Program-made: the position numbers and the translations under genes
In this document: piece after piece, positions 33,761-43,213 of the stretch
Position numbering within the stretch: the stretch's first letter is position 1
Layout: the number at the start of each line of letters is the position of its first letter
The notes under the pieces: generated by a model
Database searches by the model: none
Seen by the model: the letters and a program-made list of their open reading frames with translations, nothing else
Told to the model about the DNA's origin: nothing
Source: Oscillospiraceae bacterium
GTDB taxonomy: Bacteria > Bacillota > Clostridia > Oscillospirales > Oscillospiraceae
DNA length: 64,000 bases
Direction: 5' to 3'
Assembly: GCA_009777775.1 (NCBI GenBank)
Contig: WRLE01000016.1
Coordinates: 1 to 64,000 of the forward strand

Positions 33761-35393
33761 GCTCAAAAAACTCTACAATTTTTTCTGTTTTCATAGGAAT
33801 CTTTGAATCGTACGAATTTATGTATTCTTTGGGATACTTTGGGTTATAAATGCGGTGGATTTTTCCTTGGGGGCTTACTAGTTTTGTTACGGCACCTCCG
33901 CCTAGGCCTATTACTGTACAGAGGTCTTCCATCATGGATATATTGTAGATGCTCTCGTGTCCTGGTAGACTCCAGCCGATGTTTTCAAAGCCTCCGGAAG
34001 TATATTTTTGTCTGTATAAGTAATATGGTGAATATCCACTTTCATATAAACGAAATGTTGCATAATCAAGCATTTCTCCCACTATTTCACCATTGGGGAT
34101 TGTTGTCCCTTCCAGCATGATACGGGAGCCCTTTTTTAGGGATAATGTGTGAATGGTGATATTTTCAGGAGCCATATCAACAAGCGTGTTAAGTGAGTTT
34201 ATAAACCCTGCTGTGGTATCTTCGGGTAAACCTGCTATGAGATCCATATTAATTTGCAATGCACTTTTTTTTACTAGCTCAACTGCTTTAAAAACGTCCT
34301 CTGGGCTATGCCTTCGACCTATTGCAGATAGTACAGCGGAGGACATTGTTTGTGGATTGATGCATATTCGCTTTGCGCCAGATGCTAAAATCATATCAAG
34401 TTTCTCCTGGTCTATCGTTTCTGGGCGACCAGCTTCCACTGTAAACTCCCGTAAATGGGAAAAATTAAAAGAGTTTTGTAGTGCTTCCAAGATGGAGGCA
34501 AGGGAATTGGCTGATATGGAAGTGGGTGTTCCACCGCCGATATATATTGATATGAGCTTTAGTTTTTGTTCATTAACAATCTTTGAGACAGTATCTATCT
34601 CCTGGAGCAAAGCTTCAACAAAAGGCTGGGTCATTTCAAAGGATTTTTCTACACTATTGCTAACAAAGCTGCAATATGTGCAGCGAGATGGGCAAAAAGG
34701 TATCCCTACATAAAGAGCTATGGAGGTAGTATCAAGAGAACCTTTTAAATGTTCAGCTGACAAAGCAGCACTTGTGCATAATTTTGCCCTAAGGGGGGCG
34801 ACATAGTATTCATCTGATAAAATCTGCGCAGCTTGTTGCTCGGTTTTTCCGGATTGGAGCAAGGGATAGACCAGAGAAGCAGGACGTATACCTGTCAGAG
34901 AACCCCATACAGGTGCTTTATCAAGATAAGGCAGAGCAGCTTTATAAAATGATTGCTTTATAATACGTTGTAAATACCTATCCTTTAGCAACTTGTCAGT
35001 TAGCTTGCTAACTTGCACTCTTGCTATACCCCTTGTGAGCTTCCCATTGTTTCTTATAGTGGTGCTTGCCTGTGCGTAGACTTTTGACATGCTCAATCGA
35101 GATTCGGCATAATAGCTTCCATTCATTGCATCTGAAACTGCGGGAGCCGTGGATTCTGCAGGCATATCAGGCGCAGCAGACACCGCAGGCGCAGCAGCAG
35201 GAGCAGCAGACGCAGAAGCAGGCGCAGCAGCAGGCACAGTAGAAGCGGCAGGCGTTAAAGGTGTAATCAGCGCATCCGGCTTATAACCAGATTCCTCCAC
35301 CTCATCATAAACGGGACGCTCAGAGGGGAACAATGCCAGCATTATTTGTTCTACAGCATACTTGTAATTATGCCCGATAAGGTTTAGTTTCAT
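33738..35393 (-). CDS. hemZ: coproporphyrinogen dehydrogenase HemZ-type radical SAM protein
   Basis: A 551-aa radical SAM enzyme with the cluster motif GIPFCPSRCTYCSF (Cys-x3-Cys-x2-Cys, about residues 231-244), the glycine-rich IYIGGGTPTS, and HemN-type motifs ENITIHTLSLKKGSR and GGGAVTKL. HemZ proteins carry an N-terminal extension before the radical SAM core. Here residues about 45-90 are an Ala/Pro-rich low-complexity linker encoded by GCAGC-rich repeats. The ATG begins one base after the stop codon of the MBL hydrolase gene, so translation is probably coupled. The exact substrate is not proven for all HemZ family members. Confidence 0.88.
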   Translation of the reverse strand: MKLNLIGHNYKYAVEQIMLALFPSERPVYDEVEESGYKPDALITPLTPAASTVPAAAPASASAAPAAAPAVSAAPDMPAESTAPAVSDAMNGSYYAESRLSMSKVYAQASTTIRNNGKLTRGIARVQVSKLTDKLLKDRYLQRIIKQSFYKAALPYLDKAPVWGSLTGIRPASLVYPLLQSGKTEQQAAQILSDEYYVAPLRAKLCTSAALSAEHLKGSLDTTSIALYVGIPFCPSRCTYCSFVSNSVEKSFEMTQPFVEALLQEIDTVSKIVNEQKLKLISIYIGGGTPTSISANSLASILEALQNSFNFSHLREFTVEAGRPETIDQEKLDMILASGAKRICINPQTMSSAVLSAIGRRHSPEDVFKAVELVKKSALQINMDLIAGLPEDTTAGFINSLNTLVDMAPENITIHTLSLKKGSRIMLEGTTIPNGEIVGEMLDYATFRLYESGYSPYYLYRQKYTSGGFENIGWSLPGHESIYNISMMEDLCTVIGLGGGAVTKLVSPQGKIHRIYNPKYPKEYINSYDSKIPMKTEKIVEFFEQLIMNDE

Positions 35394-35394
35394 G

Positions 35395-36015
35395 TTAAGC
35401 GTCCGAATCAGATACAGCTTTTATCATATATTGATTAAAACTGCGTTCGCGGTTCAAAGTGCTGGAATCTGCGTGTCCGGGATAGACTTCATAATCACCA
35501 TCTAGCTGAGACAAAAGGCGTAATGAAGCGAAAAGGGAGTCAATATCTCCACCTTGGAAATCCGTCCGTCCACAGCTATCACGAAAGAGGGTGTCGCCGG
35601 TAAATAAAGCCGATTCGCAAATTAAAGTGACAGAACCTGGTGAATGCCCTGGGGTCTCAATAACATGAAACTCAAGAAGCCCAACGGAAATGATGTCACC
35701 CTCCTTATATGTCCTTTGATCGTCATAATCGCCGAAATCAAAGCTTTGGAAGCTATTGGCGATTTCGATGTCCGAGCCATGGATATATACTGGAGCATCA
35801 GTGGCATCCATAATGTATTCCAAAGCCATGAAATGATCATAATGACCATGGGTTAGGAAAATGACTTGGGGTGATAAATTGTTGGACTCAATATAGTCCA
35901 AAATGATGTTGGAATCTGAACCAGGGTCAATGATTGCGCATTTGCGTGTAGTTTCATCGGTGACTATATAGCAATTAGTTTCAAGATGTCCCACAGGCAA
36001 GGTTTTTATGAGCAT
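35395..36015 (-). CDS. MBL-fold metallo-hydrolase (glyoxalase II-like)
   Basis: A 206-aa compact hydrolase with the two-metal motif THGHYDHFMAL (about residues 58-68), a distal His in ETPGHSPGS, Asp in FTGDTLFRDSCGRTDF, and His in YPGHADSS. These are the ligands of the glyoxalase II/YqgX group. The substrate is probably a thioester but is not determined. A TTG at 36021 could also start it, but AGGGAG is 9 nt before the ATG at 36015. It overlaps nothing and is followed at 1 nt by hemZ. Confidence 0.9.
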   Translation of the reverse strand: MLIKTLPVGHLETNCYIVTDETTRKCAIIDPGSDSNIILDYIESNNLSPQVIFLTHGHYDHFMALEYIMDATDAPVYIHGSDIEIANSFQSFDFGDYDDQRTYKEGDIISVGLLEFHVIETPGHSPGSVTLICESALFTGDTLFRDSCGRTDFQGGDIDSLFASLRLLSQLDGDYEVYPGHADSSTLNRERSFNQYMIKAVSDSDA

Positions 36016-36044
36016 TTGCAAACACTCCCTTATTTGTTTAAAAG

Positions 36045-39000
36045 CTATGAAGCTGCTGTCATATATGCAGTTATAAGTTCGACGATTTCATCAAAATCAC
36101 TGTGAAGCAGGTGGGTAGATATTGCTGCCAAGAGTTCATTTGTAGATTTATTCAATGGTTTATCACTCAATAGGTTTATTATCTCTTCAATACTTGATTC
36201 ATCGTATTTTTGGCAGGCTTCTAATATACCGAATAAACACTCGTGGAGTTCTTCCAGATTTTCAGACTCTTCATCAAGTTTATCTCCAATAGATTCATCT
36301 AAAACATCCTCTTTTGGAGAAAGCTCCTCCACTAAACCACGCAACCTATCAATAAAGCTTTGGGTTTCGGTGGAAACGGTGTGAATATCGTTGTTTCTAA
36401 TGGCTATTTCAAGATTCAGGGCTACTTCTGATAAATCCGTTCTTCCAATGCTGGCAAGGGCACTTTTTATTCCGTGAATGCTTATCGTGTAGGCTCGCAC
36501 ATCATCATCGCTGTGTCCAGTATCCTTTTCCATGTAAGCTTCTAAAATGTCAAGGGTTTTGACCGCATCTCTTATAAAAATCTCGGCGAACCTTGGACTG
36601 ATGGCAACCTTTGAGACAGGCTCAGGGCTTGTGTTTGTTGCGTTTGATGCCTGCTGTCTTGCTTCGTAAATGGTGTTGGCATCCTGCTTGTCCCTAATGA
36701 GTCTGTTTAATATGGTGTTTAATTGTCGAACATCGATGGGTTTTGCTATGAAATCGTCGAAGCCATTGTTGATAAACATATCTGACTGACCAGAGACTGC
36801 ATTGGCGGTCAGCGCAACGATGGGATGGGTGTAGCCCATATCGCGAATGAGCTTTGTCGCTTCCAAACCGTCCATTTGCGGCATCATATGGTCCATGAAT
36901 ATTATATCGTATACATTCCCAGCTTTCACCTTTTCGATGGCTGTAAACCCACTGTCTGCGTGGTCTATATGTAAATCATATGGGGAAAGCAATCCCCTGG
37001 CAACATAAATATTGGTGTCCACATCATCCACAATCAGGACGCTGCCATAGGGCATCGGTTCTCGTGTGATGCGAGCGAGCCTGTTTTGAGACCTGCTGCT
37101 TGTGCGGAATTTTTGCAAGTTTTCCACCATTTCTTTACCCAATACACCAGGACCGACTCTCCTTTGGGGAATATGAACGTAAACTGTTGTTCCCACATTC
37201 ACTTCGCTTTCCACACGAATCTGACCATCCATCATGTCAATGAGCTTTTGAGTAATGCTCATGCCAAGACCAGTTCCTTCTGTGCTACGGTTGGCATCGG
37301 CGTTGAAGCGGGAATACTCGTCGAAAAGCTTTGCAACCTGGTCTTCCGACATGCCCTGTCCCGTATCGCTGATGACGATGAGCAAAGGCACACAATCTTC
37401 ATCAAGATCGTCTTTATTCATTGCCTCTAAGGTTATGGACAGAGTGACTGTACCAGCTTCTGTATATTTAAAGGCATTTGACAGGATGTTGTTTAATATT
37501 TGCTTAACCCGCAATTCATCGCCCTGTAAAACAGTTGGTAGATTTTCATCAATATCTATTTCAAATTCAATGGGTTTACTACCTATACGCATCATGTTTA
37601 ATTGTGCGGAGTCGCTGACAAGGCTGGCAACTTCATATTTATCCAATACCAGTTCCAACTTGCCGGATTCAATTTTTGATAAATCCAGTATATCGTTGAT
37701 AATGCCAAGGAGCATATCACCAGAAGTGTAAATCTTTCCCAGCGCATCCCTGGTTTCCTCATCATGGGAGGAATTTTGCAACTGCACCTCGGTGATGCCA
37801 AGTATCGCATTCATGGGAGTGCGAATTTCGTGGCTCATTGTGCTTAGAAATGCACTCTTTGCCTTGTTGGCTGCTTCGGCTTCCAGACGCTGACGCTGGG
37901 CTTCCAAAAGGAGTTCCTTGCTTTCTGTGATGTCCATCAAGGCTCCCGAAACTCGAAGGGCTGTACCCATTTCATCACGGATAGTGGCACCGGTTACTCG
38001 ATAATATGCAAACTCACCATTTCTTTTTTGCATACGGTGTTCTATATCATAAGGTGTACGCCCTGTGGAGTCAAGTATATGTTTCGAAAAAGCATCGATT
38101 ACTCTTTCCTTGTCCTCGGGATGCAATATATCTTTCCATTTTCCAATGGTATTCGGGAATGAAGACAAGTCGCCATAACCTAGTAGCTGCAAGGATTCAA
38201 CAGCCCAATTTATTTGGTTATCAGCCCCCAAGGGGTCGTCGGCAACCACGTCTAGATCCCATAAGCCAAGATTCGTAGCGTGGACTGCGAGATTCAACTT
38301 AGCAAGTTGTAATTCGTTTAGACCTTGTACTCGCTTTAGTTCCATTTCCCGCTCATGGATACTTGTCATATCGTAGAAATACCCAACTATGGCAAAGCTT
38401 TCACCATAGGGGATTTTTTTAAAGTTTACATCCAATGTACGCACTTCGCCATCGACGACCAAGTCAGTCTCGAAGCTTACGAAACCTTCGTTTATAACTG
38501 CTTGAAATCTTTCGGATAGGGGAATAGATATTCTCCCGCTGGATTGGTACTCGGGGATGCTGTTTAAAGTGCGTTCCAAGAAGCCATCGATTAGGTCTTG
38601 TTTAGTGGCAAAGCCCATAAAATTCAAAGCAGCGAGATTGCAATCAAGAACTTGGAATTTATCGTTGAATAATACACTAATATGGGGATTAGCATCTAGC
38701 AAGACACGGATATGTTCATCGGCTTCCCTGAGCTTTTCCATACGGTTGATTTGCTCGTGGGCAGCCAGGAACTGTTCATGTTCATCCTTTGCAGTTTCCA
38801 TGACAAGCACCATGCAATTTGAGACGATGTTCACCCCCAGGGCTATTTTCCGAGCCATATCGTAGCAAGTGGCGGAACCGCAGGCACCACAGTCCACATG
38901 CTGTTTATCATAATTGTTTTTACCCAATTGAAGAAATGCATCTTCTATTTCAGCGTCAGTTATATTTTTATGTGTATATTCGATTTTATTATAATTACGA

Positions 39001-40046
39001 AGAAAGCTAGATAGTTGAAGCTTCTCATCGAAGCGAGCGTACTGTTGGCGAAGATGCTCGCGCCATTGTTCATCGCTTTTTTCATTCTTTTGCTTTATCA
39101 TTAATGATTCCACTTGGAAAGGGTTTTGCTCTTGATGAACAGCAGGTCCGATGTTGCAACCCTCTTGACAGTTGAGACAATCAAACAAGGCGGGCAAAAA
39201 CTCCCAGGGGGTCAAAGCATAGGTGTCTAATTTGTTGAAAACTCCGAAGCCTTCAGATTTTGATATATGGAACTCATTGCCAAAATAAAATTCGATGTTT
39301 TCCTTCAAGCCTCCAGGCATGGGAAAAATCGAACCAAGTCCGCTTTCTATACTATCAAAATCAGTTTCTTCCATAGGTAATTCAATGCCATTTTCGAGCA
39401 AATACTCAAGTAGCTTGGAAAAGGTTACGTTATATTGAACGAGCCCTGTTTCTTCAAATTCCACAGACTTTGCAATGCATGGTGATAGAGCAGCGATGGA
39501 GTCACCGATGCTTTCGTATTCTTTCATATAGATTGCTGTACATGCCATGGGGCTTTGCAAAGGAGCTAGATTGCCAATGAGTTCGTGGCGATAGGTTTCG
39601 CAATAGGAGACAATCACCGGACATGGCTGGGTTATCATGGGTTTGTATTCGTTTTGTTCCAAATGTCTCACATGAGCCCATATGGAAATATCGGCACCAA
39701 AGGATACATCGTAGATTTTGTTCACGCCTAGGTTTTTTAAATGGCTAAATAGTCTTTTATATTCAGGAATGTTTGTTTTTATTGAAGGAGCGACGATGAG
39801 GGATATTTGCATCCCCGTTGCCAAGTCATCAAGAAAGCGCATAGTATCGTCTTCATAGTACCTCACCTCATGGGTACACATTGTGATGCATCTTCCACAA
39901 TTTATACATTTTTCCGGGTCAATTTTAACCTTTATACGCCCTTCTTCATCAAGATATGTTATATTAGCAGTTTCCATGGGACATTCCCGAACGCACTTGT
40001 TACATCCGGTACACAAATCCTGCCGCGATTTTATAAGTTCTGTCAT
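36045..40046 (-). CDS. [FeFe]-hydrogenase-like sensory hybrid histidine kinase
   Basis: A fusion of about 1333 aa. Domains in order: 2x[4Fe-4S] ferredoxin (CTGCNKCVREC, CINCGRCITMC; residues 12-57), an Fe-hydrogenase large-subunit domain (about 75-350) with H-cluster-like TQPCP, SPCIAKSVEFE and CLNCQEGCNIG, an Fe-S motif CGACGSATC (about 390), two PAS domains (about 445-700), HisKA with SHEIRTPMN (His about 737), HATPase_c (NILSNAFKYTE, DTGQGM, GTGLGM), a receiver (MDHMMPQMDG, Asp about 1051) and Hpt (SIHGIKSAL, about 1190). It should sense H2 or redox state and relay phosphate. ATG 40046 has GGAAGG 9 nt upstream; ATG 40154 would overlap the upstream gene. Confidence 0.88.
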   Translation of the reverse strand: MTELIKSRQDLCTGCNKCVRECPMETANITYLDEEGRIKVKIDPEKCINCGRCITMCTHEVRYYEDDTMRFLDDLATGMQISLIVAPSIKTNIPEYKRLFSHLKNLGVNKIYDVSFGADISIWAHVRHLEQNEYKPMITQPCPVIVSYCETYRHELIGNLAPLQSPMACTAIYMKEYESIGDSIAALSPCIAKSVEFEETGLVQYNVTFSKLLEYLLENGIELPMEETDFDSIESGLGSIFPMPGGLKENIEFYFGNEFHISKSEGFGVFNKLDTYALTPWEFLPALFDCLNCQEGCNIGPAVHQEQNPFQVESLMIKQKNEKSDEQWREHLRQQYARFDEKLQLSSFLRNYNKIEYTHKNITDAEIEDAFLQLGKNNYDKQHVDCGACGSATCYDMARKIALGVNIVSNCMVLVMETAKDEHEQFLAAHEQINRMEKLREADEHIRVLLDANPHISVLFNDKFQVLDCNLAALNFMGFATKQDLIDGFLERTLNSIPEYQSSGRISIPLSERFQAVINEGFVSFETDLVVDGEVRTLDVNFKKIPYGESFAIVGYFYDMTSIHEREMELKRVQGLNELQLAKLNLAVHATNLGLWDLDVVADDPLGADNQINWAVESLQLLGYGDLSSFPNTIGKWKDILHPEDKERVIDAFSKHILDSTGRTPYDIEHRMQKRNGEFAYYRVTGATIRDEMGTALRVSGALMDITESKELLLEAQRQRLEAEAANKAKSAFLSTMSHEIRTPMNAILGITEVQLQNSSHDEETRDALGKIYTSGDMLLGIINDILDLSKIESGKLELVLDKYEVASLVSDSAQLNMMRIGSKPIEFEIDIDENLPTVLQGDELRVKQILNNILSNAFKYTEAGTVTLSITLEAMNKDDLDEDCVPLLIVISDTGQGMSEDQVAKLFDEYSRFNADANRSTEGTGLGMSITQKLIDMMDGQIRVESEVNVGTTVYVHIPQRRVGPGVLGKEMVENLQKFRTSSRSQNRLARITREPMPYGSVLIVDDVDTNIYVARGLLSPYDLHIDHADSGFTAIEKVKAGNVYDIIFMDHMMPQMDGLEATKLIRDMGYTHPIVALTANAVSGQSDMFINNGFDDFIAKPIDVRQLNTILNRLIRDKQDANTIYEARQQASNATNTSPEPVSKVAISPRFAEIFIRDAVKTLDILEAYMEKDTGHSDDDVRAYTISIHGIKSALASIGRTDLSEVALNLEIAIRNNDIHTVSTETQSFIDRLRGLVEELSPKEDVLDESIGDKLDEESENLEELHECLFGILEACQKYDESSIEEIINLLSDKPLNKSTNELLAAISTHLLHSDFDEIVELITAYMTAAS

Positions 40047-40122
40047 CTTTCCATGCCTTCCAATCCATACCATTGCTTGCCCCGCATAATGTGCAAAACG
40101 CGAACGTAGATATGGAAAATCG

Positions 40123-41148
40123 TTATTCCTCCTGCCCAACTTTCCGGAAATCATCTTCCACTGATATGAAAATTCGGGTGAGGTGCGGGTCGAATTGGGT
40201 TCCCGCTCCTTCTTCGATTATTTTAGTTGCTTCTTCGTGTGTAAATGCCTTTTTGTAAGGTCTTTCTGAAACAAGGGCATCGTATACATCAGCAAATGCC
40301 ATGATGCGACCCTGTATAGGTATATCGTCTTGATTTAAACCATATGGATAACCTCTACCGTCCCAACGCTCGTGGTGGTACCCAGCAAATAACTTTGCAT
40401 GGGATAAAAAGGCTTCATCTTCACCGGCTCGGGAAACAATTTGTTCGATGATACGTTCGCCTTCGGTGGTATGGCTTTTCATGATTTCAAACTCTTCTTC
40501 AGTAAGCTTATCTGGTTTGTTTAATATTGTGTCGGAAATAGTAATTTTTCCCACATCATGCAATCTAGCAGAGGTGACAAGTATTTCAAAGTCGAGATTG
40601 CCTAGTTCATCTGTATATAGTCCTTGTTCCAATGCAGACTGCGTCAAGACCTTTAAATAAGCTGTAGTGCGATCCACGTGTCCTCCGGTGCCGTGGTCAC
40701 GGTTTTCCACCATGTCCGCCAAAACATAGATAATACTGTTTTGCAAGCGTTGGAGCTTGGATGTTCGTTCTTTGATGATTTCGTCGATGTTCAAGTGGCT
40801 TTTTATACGATTGAGTAGTACAGGAGCGGAGAAGGGTTTCGCAACGAAATCCACAACTCCCATTTCAAAGCCTCTCGCTTCAATGGTGGCATCTGTCATA
40901 CTGGTGAGAAAGACCACAGGAATACCTGAATGGAGAGCGTTTTCCTTGAGAAGCTGCAGTGCTTCAAAGCCGTTCATTTCGGGCATTTCTATGTCCAGCA
41001 GTATAAGGTCTGGGGTGATTTTTTCCATGAGGTCAAACATCCTTGCAGCCGATGGTACTGTCAAGACTCTATATTGACTTTTTAAAGCTTCTTTTGCAAC
41101 GGATAGATTGATGTCGTTGTCATCGACCACGAATATGGTTTTAGGCAA
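40123..41148 (-). CDS. response regulator with HD-GYP domain (c-di-GMP phosphodiesterase type)
   Basis: 341 aa. A receiver domain (VVDDND, phospho-acceptor Asp52 in LLDIEMPEMNG, Lys in VAKPFSAP) is followed by an HD-GYP domain with RLHDVGKI (about 198-205), HTTEGERII, and HHERWDGRGYPYGL (about 257-270), then DVYDALVSERPYK. HD-GYP enzymes hydrolyse cyclic di-GMP. It lies directly upstream of the hydrogenase-like hybrid kinase and is its likely phosphorylation partner, giving a redox or H2 to c-di-GMP circuit. That pairing is inferred from adjacency. Confidence 0.92.
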   Translation of the reverse strand: MPKTIFVVDDNDINLSVAKEALKSQYRVLTVPSAARMFDLMEKITPDLILLDIEMPEMNGFEALQLLKENALHSGIPVVFLTSMTDATIEARGFEMGVVDFVAKPFSAPVLLNRIKSHLNIDEIIKERTSKLQRLQNSIIYVLADMVENRDHGTGGHVDRTTAYLKVLTQSALEQGLYTDELGNLDFEILVTSARLHDVGKITISDTILNKPDKLTEEEFEIMKSHTTEGERIIEQIVSRAGEDEAFLSHAKLFAGYHHERWDGRGYPYGLNQDDIPIQGRIMAFADVYDALVSERPYKKAFTHEEATKIIEEGAGTQFDPHLTRIFISVEDDFRKVGQEE

Positions 41149-41511
41149 GGATTGTTCCTCCTGTCGTTTGGGTATATGTTGGTTGTGTAAAAAATATATT
41201 TTAGGGTGTATATATTATATCGTTTTTCGTGTAAATTTAGTGTAGGGATTTTCCCAGATTCCTTGTGTTTTCCCCTGATGTTTTCAATACTTGATTATAA
41301 CGCTTGTTTGGAGTTTTAGTCAAGCTGTCCTTTGTTTTTCTTTTTCTGTGTATCTGCATGGTAAAATGCCTAAAATGTATGGTGAAAACACACCATTTAC
41401 TGTGCATATTGGTTGACATAAGTTTACATATGGAGTAGAATGTATGTATAAAAATTACAAAAGATATTTGTTGAAATTTATACAAAAACAGCCCAGAAAG
41501 GTGGTGAGGTA
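41149..41511. other. divergent intergenic region
   Basis: This 363-bp gap lies between the divergent HD-GYP regulator and FapA-family genes. The right side carries a near-consensus plus-strand promoter (41413-41441). A minus-strand TATAAT-like box is at about 41214-41219 without a convincing -35. No gene or riboswitch is recognised; I looked for and did not see a c-di-GMP riboswitch core. Confidence 0.6.
41413..41441 (+). promoter_or_regulatory. sigma-A-type promoter of the FapA-family gene
   Basis: TTGACA (41413-41418), 17 nt, TAGAAT (41436-41441). It has the same boxes and spacing as the promoter at 12364. Confidence 0.7.
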
Positions 41512-43125
41512 ATGCATTACAATGCTTACTTTCAAATAATAATTAAGGATAATGGAACATATATTAAACTTTTTCCACCATCAGAATATGGAGAAGCCCT
41601 AATGCTTTCGGAAATTAGGCATTACTTAAATAATCTTGGAATTGATATATTTTCTGATGCTGATTTGGCTGCTAGTCTAGTGGAGGCTTTAGTGGTTCAA
41701 AACCAAGAGCGGGAAATACTCATATGCGAAGAAAAAATAAATCCTGTCAACGAAATTGCAATAGTTTCCGTTACCAAGGACTTGATGGAAGCGAATGTCA
41801 GGTTATATCCGGCTTCCCAGGAGGGTAAGCTACTTAGTAAGAGCGACATTATCGAGACATTACAAGCTGCTGGAATTGTTTTTGGAATAATGGAAGAAAA
41901 CTTAGATGAGTGGCTTTCGAATAAACGCTATTGTACCGATTTACTAATGGCAAAGGGTATGTTGCCCCAGGAGAGCAGAGATGCTTTTATCGAGTATTAT
42001 TTCGAGACTGAAGAAGGATTTCGCCCCACATTTAAAGATGATGGAAGCGTCGACTTTCATGATTTGAATTTACTCAATGATGTGTCCCAGGGAGATAGAC
42101 TCGCTGTGTTGATTCCAGCCCACAGAGGTGAGTTTGGAATGACTGTACTGGGAAAGGAGCTGCCTTCTGAGCATCCTGTGGATAAATCGTTGAAATATGG
42201 TCAAAACACTATATTATCTGAGGATGGTTGTATACTTCGAGCTTCCAGTGGCGGTTATGTGGAACTGGAAAATGAAAAAGTTGTTGTCCGAGATGTATAT
42301 GTGATAAAAGGAAATGTGGGAACTGCCACCGGCAATGTGGTATTCGATGGTATTGTCAGAATTGGCGGCGATGTGCAAACTGGCTACAGCGTAAAGGCGA
42401 CCAATGATATTATGGTTACTGGTGTGGTGGAGGGTGCCACATTGATTGCAGGACGTAATATTGTCATCGCCAGTGGTGTCCACGGAGCGGGTAGAGCCGA
42501 CATTACAGCTGGTGGTGATATAACAGTTAATTTCATACAAGAAAGCACCATTACAGCTGGCGGTGATGTTTTGGCAGGCAGCATTCTATTTAGCAATGTG
42601 ACAGCCAATGGTAGTATCATCGTTAGTTCCAACAAAGGCTTGGTCAAAGGAGGAGTTTTGTGTGCAAAGAACCTTATTTCGGTGAAAACTGTGGGTTCTG
42701 CTTTCGCCACTGCACATACCCAACTAACTGTGGGCTCAAGCGCTGATGACATCAACCTGCTAAAAGAAATGGAAGTTGAACTGGCTGAAAAGCGTGCTCA
42801 GCAATCGAAACTTCATCAGACTCTCAACTTTCTCACACGAAAAATCGAAAGTAATGAGGATATGGAAATCGATCATCAAAGGCTTTTGAGGATATTGCCA
42901 TCAATGCTTGTGAAGGGTGAAGACGAATTAAACGAGTTTCTAAATAACTACAATAGGATGGTGAACAATTCAACAAGCGGTGAAACTGGGAAAATCGTTA
43001 TAGAGGGGACTGTTTATGAAGGTTCCAGTATAGGAATTTCCAATGCATCCTACTATATCCAAGAAGATTTGGCTTCATGTCAATTCGTAAAAAAAGGAAA
43101 AGAAATCGAAGTGCTTTCATTGTAG
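41512..43125 (+). CDS. FapA family protein (DUF342)
   Basis: A 537-aa protein. The N-terminal 170 residues are a mixed region. From about residue 215 a beta-helix-like ladder of short repeats follows (GNVVFDGIVRIGGDVQTGYSV, DIMVTGVVEGATLIAGRNIVI, ADITAGGDITVNFI), typical of DUF342/FapA. A coiled-coil-like segment (about 415-470) and a short beta C-terminus complete it. FapA-type proteins in Firmicutes have been linked to polymerisation or morphogenesis-like roles, but no biochemical activity is established. The SD is GGTGAGG. It is divergent from the c-di-GMP regulator gene. Confidence 0.85.
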   Translation: MHYNAYFQIIIKDNGTYIKLFPPSEYGEALMLSEIRHYLNNLGIDIFSDADLAASLVEALVVQNQEREILICEEKINPVNEIAIVSVTKDLMEANVRLYPASQEGKLLSKSDIIETLQAAGIVFGIMEENLDEWLSNKRYCTDLLMAKGMLPQESRDAFIEYYFETEEGFRPTFKDDGSVDFHDLNLLNDVSQGDRLAVLIPAHRGEFGMTVLGKELPSEHPVDKSLKYGQNTILSEDGCILRASSGGYVELENEKVVVRDVYVIKGNVGTATGNVVFDGIVRIGGDVQTGYSVKATNDIMVTGVVEGATLIAGRNIVIASGVHGAGRADITAGGDITVNFIQESTITAGGDVLAGSILFSNVTANGSIIVSSNKGLVKGGVLCAKNLISVKTVGSAFATAHTQLTVGSSADDINLLKEMEVELAEKRAQQSKLHQTLNFLTRKIESNEDMEIDHQRLLRILPSMLVKGEDELNEFLNNYNRMVNNSTSGETGKIVIEGTVYEGSSIGISNASYYIQEDLASCQFVKKGKEIEVLSL

Positions 43126-43160
43126 GGGTTTGTTGCACAAAATTGTATAATATGATAATA

Positions 43161-43195
43161 TTTAAGCTAGTGGAATTGCCACTAGCTTAAATTTT
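43161..43195 (+). terminator. terminator between the FapA-family and aldo/keto reductase genes
   Basis: A perfect 13-bp stem, TTTAAGCTAGTGG / CCACTAGCTTAAA, with a 5-nt loop followed by TTTTATT. Confidence 0.85.
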
Positions 43196-43213
43196 ATTGA
43201 GAGGAATGAAGGT

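Noticed and set aside
41149-41511. Cyclic di-GMP riboswitch upstream of the FapA-family gene
   Set aside because: No conserved core of the GEMM type was found despite the c-di-GMP context.
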